Assembly: GCF_949628215.1 (NCBI RefSeq)
Contig: NC_134278.1
Coordinates: 36,164,115-36,228,114, forward strand
Source: Phalacrocorax aristotelis
Lineage: Eukaryota > Chordata > Aves > Suliformes > Phalacrocoracidae
Direction of reading: 5' to 3'
DNA: 64,000 nucleotides
The notes under the pieces are model-generated. The model was not told the DNA's origin and did no database searches. It was given only the letters and a program-made list of their open reading frames with translations. The translations under genes were made by a program, and so were the position numbers. The first letter of the stretch is position 1. The number at the start of each line of letters is the position of its first letter. Positions 1 through 10,600 of this stretch are shown piece by piece.

Positions 1-53
1 ACACAAAGCAATTTCCCCTTTTAAATTGCTTAGAATTTTTAGGTTTGTTTTTC

Positions 54-72
54 TTTTTTTTTTTTTTTTTTT
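54..72. repeat. T19 homopolymer
   Basis: Nineteen consecutive T in a T-rich context. No adjacent retroposed sequence was recognised, so it is not clearly a retroposon tail. Confidence 0.9.
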
Positions 73-1007
73 CTCTTTGCTACAGAAACCTCTGCTTCTT
101 CTACAACCCTTTTCTGGCACCCTTCCTATTTGCCCCTGATCTACTAGTCCGGCTGATTTCATCATTATATTTGGCACAGATTTCCTGCCTTTAAAAGGCC
201 CACTACTTTGTCTTAATGGTGTTTTTATAATTTAACACAGCCCAGGGAAAGATCATGTTAAATGTTGCTTTATGAGCCAAATACAGCCAAATGAATGCTG
301 TGGAGTCAGGAGGCTGTAGCTACCGTTGCATGTAATGCACTGCCTGTCAGTGCTCTCTTCTGGTGCCCTCTGCTAGCCTCAAGCCATAGGGCGGTTTTCT
401 TTATATGTTTGCTGATTTCTCGCTCTCCTGAGGAATGCTGAAGTGTCGAGAATGACAACATGGAGGCATTCACTTGCCTGAGACATGCAGTACAACAGAG
501 CTACAGCTCACAAGCTAAAATTCTTCTTTCTTGTTTAAGGAATATAGGAAATACGATTTCCTTTCTAATATGAGATTAATGAAATTCAGTTCTGTCTCTC
601 TGAAAACCACTGAGCTAGCTGAAAAGTCAAAAAGCCTTCCTCTTCTATATTCTATTTTCCTTTTCCTGTTGTCAAATGTTTCATGAAGCACCCACTGACA
701 GAAAATGAAACTGAACCTAAAGACCACTTTTTACCACTTGATTGTTCCGGGCTGGTTGGTATACACAGGTTAACTTTTCTGGCGAGATGAAATACCCATA
801 TATTTTTCTTGTGAAATTTTAGGAACTAGCTGAGGTATAACCTGGCATTCTATTTATCCATGTAAAAATCAAACTAGGTTTTTTGTGTGTTTGGGCTTTT
901 TTTTCTTTCTTTCAGAACAAATTACAGAAAAAGCATTGTTACGTACAATTCTGGTAACACAGAATGGACCATTTTGGGGTGGAGTAACAGCACTGTTGAC
1001 CAACAAA

Positions 1008-1061
1008 TAAATATATGCGTGTGTGTGCATGCGTGTGCTTGCATTTGTATGTGTATCTAAA
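1008..1061. repeat. Imperfect TG/ATGC dinucleotide repeat
   Basis: GCGTGTGTGTGCATGCGTGT followed by GCTTGCATTTGTATGTG; a short interrupted TG tract. Confidence 0.8.
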
Positions 1062-2926
1062 ACAGCACCTACAGAAGCGGAAACTCAATCGTGGTCATCT
1101 ATTGATGATTTCTTACCCTAAGATGAGATCCTTAACATGATCTTTTACCCTTGCTGTCCACTGTTGGGTTACAAGGTTTGATTTAACTACAACATGGATA
1201 AGCAGACTATGCACTTGCAAAGCAATACCCTGGGGATGTATCACAGAACATGCACCAAATTCACTTATAGCAATGCTAAAAAAAAGACCACCGCAGACGT
1301 TAGTAAATTCACTCCTAAGTTATCACTTTAAATTTTCCATTAAGTTATAATAGCAGATGAATTCACAGACTGAGATAACAGATTATATAAGGAGTTATTC
1401 AGCTACGTTATATTAGTCTATAAGGGTTCCTTCAGAGTGAGGGAGAAGCTGTAGCTGTAGCAGAAAAAAGTTTCTCCTTTCACAGCTTTTAGTCTGAAGC
1501 ATGTTTACTTTGGAAACTCTTTCCTTGGTTGTGGTGCAATGGGAGGAGTTTTCACAGTGGGCAATTAATTTTAATCAAAACTGCCATCCATTTTAGCTAA
1601 GAAATATGTATGTTCAAGTAGTTTTGAAGAAAGCTTGCACACTTTTGTCCTTTAAAAATACATGATCTGATTTGGCAGGGCACATTTGTGGTCTCTGTGG
1701 TAGATTTTCTATTAAATTTATTTAAAGACTCCCATTCTTGAGAAAATAAGCTAGATGAGTTGGTTTGAGACATTCATTAAAGCCTACTCCAAAATATGTT
1801 TTATATGAAAAATGGCTTTGCTGCTGAGAATGATTGGTATGTCAAGAATTTCATTTCAGGCAACATTTTTGTTATTAGAACAAGCTTCTGTTGTCTACAC
1901 AGGGGTTTTGTTCAGAAAGATATAATGCAAGATAGGAAAAAAGCATCCTTCCAGTGTTCTTATCTACTATGCAATACTTCTATTGTAAGCATAGATAATA
2001 ACAATTCTAATATTTTTTTCATTTCCTTGGGTGCTGCTTCTTACTCACATCTTATAATGGTCCTCATGATTTTACTGCTGCTTCTCTGGGGGCTAGAAAA
2101 ATAATCAAAGAGCTTGTTTTTCAGTGAACAGTGTACCTGTTTATTGAAACCTTAGAATTGGATGCCTTAAAGGTGATCTTTTAAATCCCTTTTTGCCTTT
2201 TTGTATTTCCTGTGTAAAATACAAAGATTATCACATTAAAACATGCTTTCCTTATTGTTTTCTGCATCATTAAAACTTGACAGGCCCATTTCTCTCCCAT
2301 TTCCTTTTGAAAGAATAGCAGTTTCTGAAAAAAAGAGGAAGGAGGAAGGACTGAAGTAGGTGACAGGCTTTGGTGACATCACCATGCCAGTCCTCTCAAC
2401 GTACCGCAAGAGCCAAATCATCCATAAATGGGGACGAAAATGAGAATCCGTTTAAAGCCAAAGGAAACAAAACAGAATGATTGTTTGTTCAGTAGGTTTC
2501 TGTGGTTTCTGTTTTGTTTTGTTCTTGTTTATACCCTGTCCCACCCTTGCCCTTCTGGAGATATTATTATTTCTCTCTTTTCTTCATACACTGATAAACA
2601 CATTTTAAAATTCTCTCAATTCAATACAACTCTGCAGGGATCAATTGTGTAAGACCATAGGTTTCTCCGGGTAGCAGATACATGTTTCTCTCTTTCTTGG
2701 AAGATATCTACCATGCTTTATTACTACAGTAACTATTTTTACACAGCCTTTGCTTCCTGAACAGTAACCGCATTTCCAGAGACTGTTCGCATATGCCAGC
2801 AGCAGATAAAGTTAACATGGTAAGCAACTGAGGCAGCTAAGGAATGGGGCGATGCAGTGGATGGTGCTCGCTCTCTTGGGTCTATTTTTGCTTGGTTTTT
2901 AAAAATTCATCCTATTCTTTCCTGAC

Positions 2927-2942
2927 AAAAAAAAAAAAAAAA
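2927..2942. repeat. A16 homopolymer
   Basis: Sixteen consecutive A followed by CAAAACC. It could be the remnant of a retroposed 3' tail, but the sequence before it (2700-2926) matches nothing I recognise and shows no flanking direct repeat. Confidence 0.85.
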
Positions 2943-3428
2943 CAAAACCACTAAACCAGAAAATAAAAATGTATGATACTAGCTGGGAAATAAAGCACCT
3001 GATGATTATATGCTGCCTCTGACAAGGGGCTAAGGAGACAGTGATCATCACAAGGTCATCACAGCTATTGGAAGTGAAGTACCATGCTTCATCACCTGAT
3101 CACATGAGCTCCCTGGATCTACTGTGAAATCATTACATGGTAACCAATAGCAACAAGCGATGTTCTTAACGCATTTTGTGCCTTGTCTAGTGTAGAGTGT
3201 ACAAAGTACAGTGCAGTTGATAGCAGACAAAATACCTGGAGCTTCTTGAAACCAAGCAATTGTTTAGACACCATTGGGCAAGGCATCCTAGAAGCAAAGG
3301 AAGCAAAAGAATGATGAAAGAGGAAGCTGGGATGACCTTGCCACCCAGTGTCTCCTCTCAGGTCAATGTTAAAGACAGCAAGGAAGGCAATAAAGGCCAG
3401 CTAACAATCTTCTGCACAGCAGCTGAGT

Positions 3429-3434
3429 GAGCTG
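3429..3434. repeat. Target-site duplication, left copy (GAGCTG)
   Basis: Six bases immediately left of the LTR, identical to 3685-3690. Confidence 0.85.
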
Positions 3435-3684
3435 TGTAGCTGTACGCTTCTACGGGAGAACTTATCTTGGGCCGCATATCTCCGGGACACAGGGCTCTAC
3501 CCACCCTGGGGACAGTGATGCACAGACATCAATATGATGGATACAAAATGTCGGTTTATTTAGCTGCGTCACACGCTTATATAGCTCTTGAGCTTCCTGT
3601 TCCTGCCACTCCTATGGGGAGGAGTCTATCTTTCCGTCACATCCCGTGATCTTCCGGTCGCCGATCCCTGTCTATTCCCCTACA
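3435..3684 (-). mobile_element. Solo LTR of an endogenous retrovirus, alpharetrovirus-like
   Basis: A 250-bp element bounded by perfect 5-bp terminal inverted repeats (TGTAG...CTACA) and flanked by identical 6-bp duplications (GAGCTG). Read on the minus strand it has the LTR order U3, TATATAA (3583-3577), AATAAA (3560-3555), U5. The TATA box and polyA signal are only about 17 nt apart, implying the very short R region typical of avian leukosis-type viruses, which also make 6-bp duplications. No internal viral sequence or primer-binding site adjoins either edge, so this is a recombined solo LTR. The exact family (for example EAV-like) is not assigned. Confidence 0.85.
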
Positions 3685-3690
3685 GAGCTG
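3685..3690. repeat. Target-site duplication, right copy (GAGCTG)
   Basis: Six bases immediately right of the LTR, identical to 3429-3434. The exact match suggests a fairly recent insertion, or slow decay. Confidence 0.85.
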
Positions 3691-4036
3691 GATACTGCAT
3701 CCAGGGGAAGTCCTGGGGCATGTTTTTAATGCTCCTCTACCTGATAGCTAACCAACAGGATCCTGTAATTTCCAACCACTTCCCTGCTTGCCTGTGTCTG
3801 AATATCAACAGTAGGTAAAGTTGACACACACCGCAGATGAAGAATTTAAAGGATCTGCAATAACTCACTGGAAGAAGTTGATTATCATTTGTAGTTGTGC
3901 TTGATTATTTAAAGGTCACCTCTTTTCTGCAAATAATCAGTTTTCCTTGCTTCCATTTTTATTTTAACATCTGCCAAACTAAAATAATCAATAAGAAATT
4001 AAAAATGTGAAAAGCAATGACTTTCATGCACCAAAG

Positions 4037-4312
4037 ATCACAGAACCACTGAATAGTTAGGGTCAGAAGGGACCTCTGGAGGTCATCTGGTCCAACCCCC
4101 TGCTCAACCAGGATACTTAGAGCAGGTTGCCCAGGATCATGTCCAGGCAGCTTTTGAATATTTACAAGGATGGAGACTCCACAACCTCCCTGGGCAACCA
4201 GTGCCAGTGCTCAGTCACCCTCATAGTGAAAAAGTGTTTCCTGAAGTTTAGATGAAGTCTCCTGTGCTTCAGTTTGTGCCCACTGCCTCTTGTCCTGTCA
4301 GTTGGATGACAG
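4037..4312 (-). mobile_element. CR1 LINE 3' end fragment
   Basis: Minus-orientation CR1 tail. It begins with the complement of the terminal octamer region (ATCACAGAACCACTG), then the hallmark AAGGGACCTCTGGAGGTCATC and GGTCCAACCCCCTGCTCA, and continues through CCTCCCTGGGCAACC to TGCCTCTTGTCCTGTCA, where similarity to the CR1 3' region stops. It is 5'-truncated as usual for CR1 and moderately diverged. Non-coding; the minus-strand frames inside it are not functional. Confidence 0.9.
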
Positions 4313-5220
4313 AGGATGTAATAGCCTGCAGTGAGTGAAGCAGATTTCATTCCGGTGTCCAACTGAAGTATGTAGCACATGAGAGTCTGTGGCAAAATCT
4401 TTGGTGCATTTTTGGGAAAGAAGTGAAATTGCACAATGAAACCTCCTCAGCACTGTCAGCCACTCATGGATGCAGGATATGGCATTGAACATGTCTTTAA
4501 TTTGAAAGGTGTGAAACATTACCTTCAGTCAACTCAACAAGCATCTTTCTTTCAGCATTCAGCCTGCAAACCCACAGATCTCAGCAGCAAGTACCACATA
4601 AATCTTTAAACCTGGGAGTAGGTAGAACCTGCTGCTTTTAATTCTCTTTCAACCTTTGCTGAACTGCTGTCCTTTAAATTGCTGCTACAGCTACTTAATT
4701 TTTCTTCCCCAGCATTACCAGTTGTTCAGGTTTTATTACAATTATATTAATCAAATTTTTCTTCTCAGTTGAATAGTGGAAGATAACAGCCATGTCACAG
4801 TGATGCAGCACTAACTCCAGGCATCAGCCCTTGTGATGTCGTGGCTGTGTCACTGCAGATAGAATGGCAGTGGTGGACATGTCACAGGGGGGCTGGTGAC
4901 ATGGGAGGCCCAGAATGGGTACAAAAAAGGCTGTAACATCCCAGGCTGGCAGGCAAACATCCAGGTGAGCAAGGGCTGAGAGGAGACAGTAGGGCGGTGA
5001 GGGCAGGGGCTGCTATCCATGGCAATGGGGGTGGTTGCTTCTTTGTTGCTTCTCCTACTACAGCTGGACACCTGGACAGGCATGTGACCAGACCATGGCA
5101 TGCTCCTGTCCTCTCCCTTCTTTGCCACTCTCCAGACAGAGAGTGTTGCAACTTCCTGCAAGGACATTGACATAAGGATACGTAAACACACACAGCCCCA
5201 GTCTGTACATTATCATGGTC

Positions 5221-5372
5221 CCACAGGCACCTGGAAAGTCCTTGCAACCCTGGACAAAGGGAGCTCCACACCACCCTCTCTCTCTGTACCTGTCATGGGC
5301 TTACAAGGTGCTGGAGAGTGCTCAGAGCCACAGATAAATGGAGCTCCTCACCACCCACCTTCTCTGTATGAA
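5221..5372. repeat. Diverged tandem duplication, unit about 75 bp
   Basis: Two adjacent segments align: CACAGGCACCTGG...CTTGCAACC...AAAGGGAGCTCCACACCACC...CTCTGTACC (5221-5290) and TACAAGGTGCTGG...CTCAGAGCC...AAATGGAGCTCCTCACCACC...CTCTGTATG (5301-5370). The copies differ at many sites, so the duplication is old. No reading frame is shared between them. Confidence 0.5.
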
Positions 5373-5442
5373 ACTTACCTCAGTATGAAGTTTCTGATTC
5401 ATGAACCCATTGGCTGTTTCTGGTTTGTGCTGTCTTTTTTTT

Positions 5443-5452
5443 GGGGGGGGGG
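5443..5452. repeat. T8-G10 homopolymer junction
   Basis: Eight T run directly into ten G in an AT-rich setting, a slippage-prone spot where the base count may be unreliable. Confidence 0.8.
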
Positions 5453-6034
5453 AACTTTTTAGGGCTTTTCCTTTAGCATAAGGCTAAATTTCTTAGGAAA
5501 GGTCCCCCACTGTTAGGCTTTTCCATATAGACCAGCTCCTTGAGGGCAAGGACTCATCTTTCAATATCTTTTACCCCAATTCAAATTCTTCTTTTGGGTC
5601 ACATCTTTCCAATTAGATGGAGCAACTTTGCTACCTGCTAACAAAAACTGCTCTTTCTCCCACAAGGCCAGAGTCTCTTTTGCCATTCCGTTTTGTTTTG
5701 TGCTCTTTGTTTAGTGAGAACAGCAGGGTAGAGACTCTGGCCTAACTAACTCGACACTATTTTTGGAAAATCTACCTAAAGATAGGAAATGGGCAGGCTG
5801 TTTTGTTCTTCTTGCATAAATCCAGACCAAACATTACTTTCTTACACAAGAAAGCACTGGATTGAGACTTGAGATACTTAGAATATAGTTGTATCATGTG
5901 GATCATTCTTCCCCTTTGTTGAAAAATGGTGTTTGATAAATAGTGTAAGGTAGGTAACATAACAGAAAGCAGATGCTGTAACAGAGGCAGGGATCTAGGA
6001 TTTCCTAAGGTATGGCATATTAACGTGACCTGGT

Positions 6035-6085
6035 TACTACTGTAGTTTTATCATACCTATTTTTTAAATGGTTATTACAGTAGTA
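6035..6085. repeat. Perfect 10-bp inverted repeat with an AT-rich 31-bp spacer
   Basis: TACTACTGTA (6035-6044) and its exact complement TACAGTAGTA (6076-6085) flank an AT-rich spacer. It could extrude a hairpin. At this length it may arise by chance in 64 kb. Confidence 0.5.
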
Positions 6086-7027
6086 CCTGGAGGTTCCAAC
6101 TAAGGTTAGGGTTTCATTGCTTTTTGTACTACAAAGTCTAAAATAAGATTTTCCCTTCTTACTCATTGCAAGTTTATATGGTAGTTAAATACAGCACTGA
6201 CATTAAAGATAACACAACAGAAAGATATTCACAGTGGTACTTAAAACCATCCCCTACCATGGCACACTGCAGTCTTAATTTTGGTGGAAAAAGATGGCTC
6301 TAAAGAATAAATGGTCCATATGTGAGCCTATCATTGCACTAAATTAACCAGGATTCCTGGCTGTAAACACTGAGACCTTCACCTGCATCTTCCTTTAGCA
6401 ACCTACTACCAGGAGTAACATGTAGTTCAAAATACAGAATTAGAAGAAACATATCAATCAAAATATTTGAAATGTAAGGCTTTTATTTCATCAATACTGC
6501 TAATTCTCTCTGCCTTTATGCAAAGAGAGGTTTATCAAAAGAAACCATTTGGTGGTTTTCAGATGGTATTAGGAAGATAATAATTGTCCTTTTATGGAGA
6601 AAAAGGAATAAAGTTAATTTAGATAGACTAAAGCTGCTGTCGTCTTTTGCTTTTGTAATCCTGTCCTGTTTCTTTGAAGCCAAAGCAATAAAAGTCTACA
6701 CACAAAAGAAAAAATACCTGCAAAGAAAGAAAATGTAGCCCATGTTTTCTAGTGTCTCAGAGAGAATATCTGTATCAAAAAATAATTCTCAGGCTACCTC
6801 TAAGCAGCCAGCACAGGATGCTAGAAGTGCTTTAACTGTGTTAGCATGGTACTCTCCTAGGTCTATTCATCTGGCTGAGGAGTACCATTAGACCAGGGAA
6901 AGCACCCTATTAATGCAACTGCACTTCTCCAGTGCCTGAGCTATCCTGTTCACATCTAGATGATATATTACACACTCTAGGCTTAGACTGACTTTGTCTT
7001 GCTGTCTGAGAAGAACAAGTGCAGGGT

Positions 7028-7129
7028 AGCACAGGGTGTGGTTTAGGAGACAGGGTAGTGTTGGGTTGACAGTTGGACTTGATGATCCTAGAGATCTTTT
7101 CCAACCTTAATGATTTTATGATTCTATGA
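7028..7129 (+). mobile_element. CR1 LINE 3' end fragment
   Basis: Plus-orientation CR1 tail with GGTTGACAGTTGGACTTGAT, then GAGATCTTTTCCAACCTTAA, ending in ATGATTCTATGA, the characteristic CR1 terminal repeat. About 100 bp and heavily 5'-truncated. The 5' edge is approximate. Confidence 0.88.
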
Positions 7130-7471
7130 CACTCATGGACTGAGTGTTGAAAACCTTTGGTATAGGGTAAATAGGTGAGAAAAACAAATTACCAAAAAAA
7201 CAAATTACCCAGAAAAAATCTGGGTGGTAATGGCAGTCTCTGTTGCAAGGGTCCTTCCAGCAACACCTACAACTGATTCAGGAGACAAGCCCCAAACTGC
7301 TGTTCTGTTCAATTCTTATAGCCAGTTGAACCATGGTTCTGGCTGACCACTCCAGCATATGCATTATCCATCATTACTGAGTACCTTAAACTGAATAAAA
7401 AGCATATCCTCATTATCTTAACTGTTTACATAAGATTGTTCTGCACAACCATTTCAACACCTGAAGGAACA

Positions 7472-7608
7472 GTTTCTACTGACCATTCAAAGCCCACTTG
7501 GATGTGGTCCTGTGCCCCCTGCTCTAGGTGTACGTGCTCAAGCAGGGAGTTGGACAAGGTGATCTCCAGAGGTCCCTTCCAACCCCTGCCATTCTGTGAT
7601 TCTGTGAT
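7472..7608 (+). mobile_element. CR1 LINE 3' end fragment
   Basis: Plus-orientation CR1 tail. GGATGTGGTCCTGTGCCCCC, CTGCTCTAGG and GATCTCCAGAGGTCCCTTCC are followed by two octamer-type terminal repeats (ATTCTGTG, ATTCTGTG). Its internal variant differs from the copy 340 bp to the left, so this is a separate insertion of another CR1 subfamily, not a duplication. Confidence 0.9.
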
Positions 7609-10600
7609 CTTATCTTGAACCACCTGGGAAGTCTCTGGGATGGCCAGATTCTCCACCCAGGATATTAATCTGCACACTGAAGATGTTAGCAGACTAACAA
7701 AAGGTTTAGTTTAAATGGCTGTTGTCACAAAGGGAATTTTCATCCCATTATTTTAGTTTCCAGTTTGTCTGTTGATCCTCGCATACTAATTTTGGTTTCT
7801 TCATATCTTATCCAGAAATATATATTCGTCCTTCAGGCACTGCCAGAAGCCAGCCTCTGTCCTCTAGAATGTCCTAGAAGACACTTTCTTTTTTTCTTTT
7901 TAAAAAAATCTTGAATTTGGGTAGGACTATGTGTATGTCTAATTGCTATTGAGTTTTACAATTTTATGTAGCAAGCTGTGTTATGGTCTAAGTTGCCTAT
8001 GGCAACAAAGCCTTGGACTCTGTTTAACAGTATTTACTGCTTCTTACCCTTAGTCTTGTGTGATAGAAATGATCTATCCACCTGAATATGAACATCTGAT
8101 TCAGAAAGTTAGCAGTAGATAGTAGTCAAAAGAGAAAGTGGGAAAACAGGTCTCAACACTTCCTTTGCTTGAGTGACTGAACAGAGTAACGAGGTATCAT
8201 GTTCAAAAATTGGTTGCCTGTCAGCTTGCACTGTGTCCCACTTGCACTCCAGTCAGAGGAAATCTGCTCAGTTGCTAATTTTTAATTTGCTATTATTTCT
8301 TGCTTTTGATAATCCTACATACATTTGGATCTTTACTTCTCAGCTTGGATATGGATTTATGATGTCTTCATTGTGGCCAACTTTATAGAATAATTTTTCT
8401 CTTAACAAATTGGTTGATACATATTTGATGCAAATGTATTAACAAACCACAGCGAAACGCCTGCATCAGATTGAAACGGCCTTTGAAATGCTGATGTTCT
8501 TCAAAATATGCAAATATACTGCAAGGTTCTCTTTCCCATATCCCTCTACCTGGGACATACTCATGATGTTATTTTAAAGAAAGCACATGCATAATAGCAA
8601 AGACCTCCCTTAATCTGTATGCCAAATGTATATGATATCACTGATGTTACTTTTTTCTTCTCTTTTTTTCTTCTACTTTAGCCTGGCCCTGAAAGAATAA
8701 GAAGGTTACAGTGTCTATACAACTAGCATTTTTGTTGAGGAGTCCCAGCTGGACATTTCATTTTGTCAGTCACATGACAGTAGATGTGGATAGTGCCCAG
8801 CTGAGATTAAAATTACCTTTACTTACATAGTGAATCACTCAGCACCTCTATTTAACTTGCAGAATTGTTATTAAAGAATATTAACTATGCAATATCCCTA
8901 TGAAGAATTTCAGAAGATAATGTACCTCCTGCTAATTCTGAAAATGAAAGAAAATTTCATACTTCTGTTTCCACTCTTTTACTAATCTATATTAGTAAAG
9001 CTACTTAGCAGCTCTCTATGGTAGAAATCAGACATGAACAGATATCCAGAAGAGAATTATTTGTAGTTGTCTTTCAAAAGTAATCCTAGACTAAAGGGGA
9101 GAGATTTATTAGCCAAAGTTATATTTCGCATAATTTTAGACATCCTATGGCACCCTTCCTACCTCCTTGCTCCACAAGGACAGAAGTCTCTCATAGGTCC
9201 TATATTATCTGCTAAACCATGCTCAGATGTCTCAGATACTCCAGAATGTCTAAAATGCCACTAATGCCTGTGTATTCAACTCCAAGTGCCTCTTGTACTC
9301 TTGATATTATACTACAATACGGTAAATTTTTCACTGAAATTTAAGTTAAAATAATGTCACTGGTTATATTTTAATTTTTGTCTTCATTTTCTCATCATAT
9401 TTTGTTGGTTTCAGCTTCTTGAGAGGCAGTACTTTAAGGAAAAAATAATAATAAAAAAATAATTTGCACACTGTGCATACTGGTGAGGCAGCAAAGACTG
9501 GTGTGTGAAGTCCCCAGAGCTAGGGTGTAATACTGGCAGCCTTTTCAGCAGACCATGCGTTTGAATTGCTAGCCTCTTGCAGCAACCATTGTTGAGCTTT
9601 GTTTTGATCAACAAACTTCAGACATCAGGATATATTTTAAAAGACCTGCAGCAAAGTTTTTCAAGAGGCTTTACACATTTTTAATCATATCATTTCAGAT
9701 TTGCTTCCGTGAATTTAACTGCTTGCCTTTTTTCCCCAAGCAGGTAAATGAGAACATAGCATCTTACTTGTTTATGGTGTACCCAATCTACTGACTTGGA
9801 CTCACTTTCTTTAGAAGTTGACGTTGTTACCAAATCTTGAAGTCTTCATCATAAGTCCCAAGACTTCTGTCCATCAATCTGAATCAGCAAGGAGTTACCT
9901 TTCCTTGACTTGCCCATAGTGGAACGGTGTTTGGAGGAAGAGGTAATACCCAGCTGCTCAGAATTCCTTTAATTCCCTATCATTTTTGAGCACCTTCCTG
10001 TTGTTCTTGAGGAAGAATGAAATGAGGCATCTAATTGTAATGTAGAATTCATTATCCACTCTTTCTACAGGCCACTACAAATTAGCCAGGAAAGGAAAAT
10101 GTCAAATTATCTGGGGAACTCAAAAGAACACCAAGAGTAAGAACAATTATCTGACTTGGAGTAATCAGTAAGAACTTTGCTGAATCAAGACTGTATTACC
10201 TTAAATCAATTTCAACACTCCTGTCTGTAGACAGAATTTTAGGTAGTATTATTGAGTGCATATAGTCACAAAACAATGATTTTTGAGTTAATTTCAGCCA
10301 TTAGTATTTGAGGTTTTGCACAAGCCACCAAGAAAAAAGCGTTTTCCTACAGGATTTTCAAGTTGCCCCTGAAGAGTGGATAAGCTCTGTTGTGTGCAGG
10401 TACTGCATATAAATTAGCAATCACATCTAAAAGCAGTGGAGTGAAAGAGGACCTTTTAAAAAGTTATCTTTATTTTATCAGGAAAGTATTATCACAATTG
10501 TCCACAAGTTCATATTTTTACTAATAATTCTATCTTTGTTGTATTTTTCTCATACTTTTTGCAGAGAAAAATTGAAATAAGAGTTCCTTTCATACAGCCA

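Larger units (their letters stand above)
1..3428. other. AT-rich intergenic DNA, no gene recognised
   Basis: Stop codons are frequent in all frames, and the longest open frame (1796-2104, plus) shows no domain or similarity. Apart from the T19, TG-rich and A16 tracts no structure was found. HTR1B-linked regulatory elements could lie here but cannot be seen from one sequence. Confidence 0.7.
4313..7027. other. Intergenic DNA with a GC-richer patch at 4.8-5.4 kb
   Basis: The patch at 4800-5400 is visibly more GC-rich than its neighbours and gives overlapping minus-strand frames (113 and 130 codons) that match nothing known. It contains the diverged tandem duplication. It is probably an old repeat rather than a gene. 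Confidence 0.6.

Noticed and set aside
3467..3818. Two plus-strand frames of 60-76 codons at 3.5-3.8 kb
   Set aside because: They run antisense across the solo LTR, which is non-coding.
4162..4519. Minus-strand frames of 73-90 codons near 4.2-4.5 kb
   Set aside because: They lie largely in the 3' tail of a CR1 element and adjacent DNA, downstream of the LINE's coding part.
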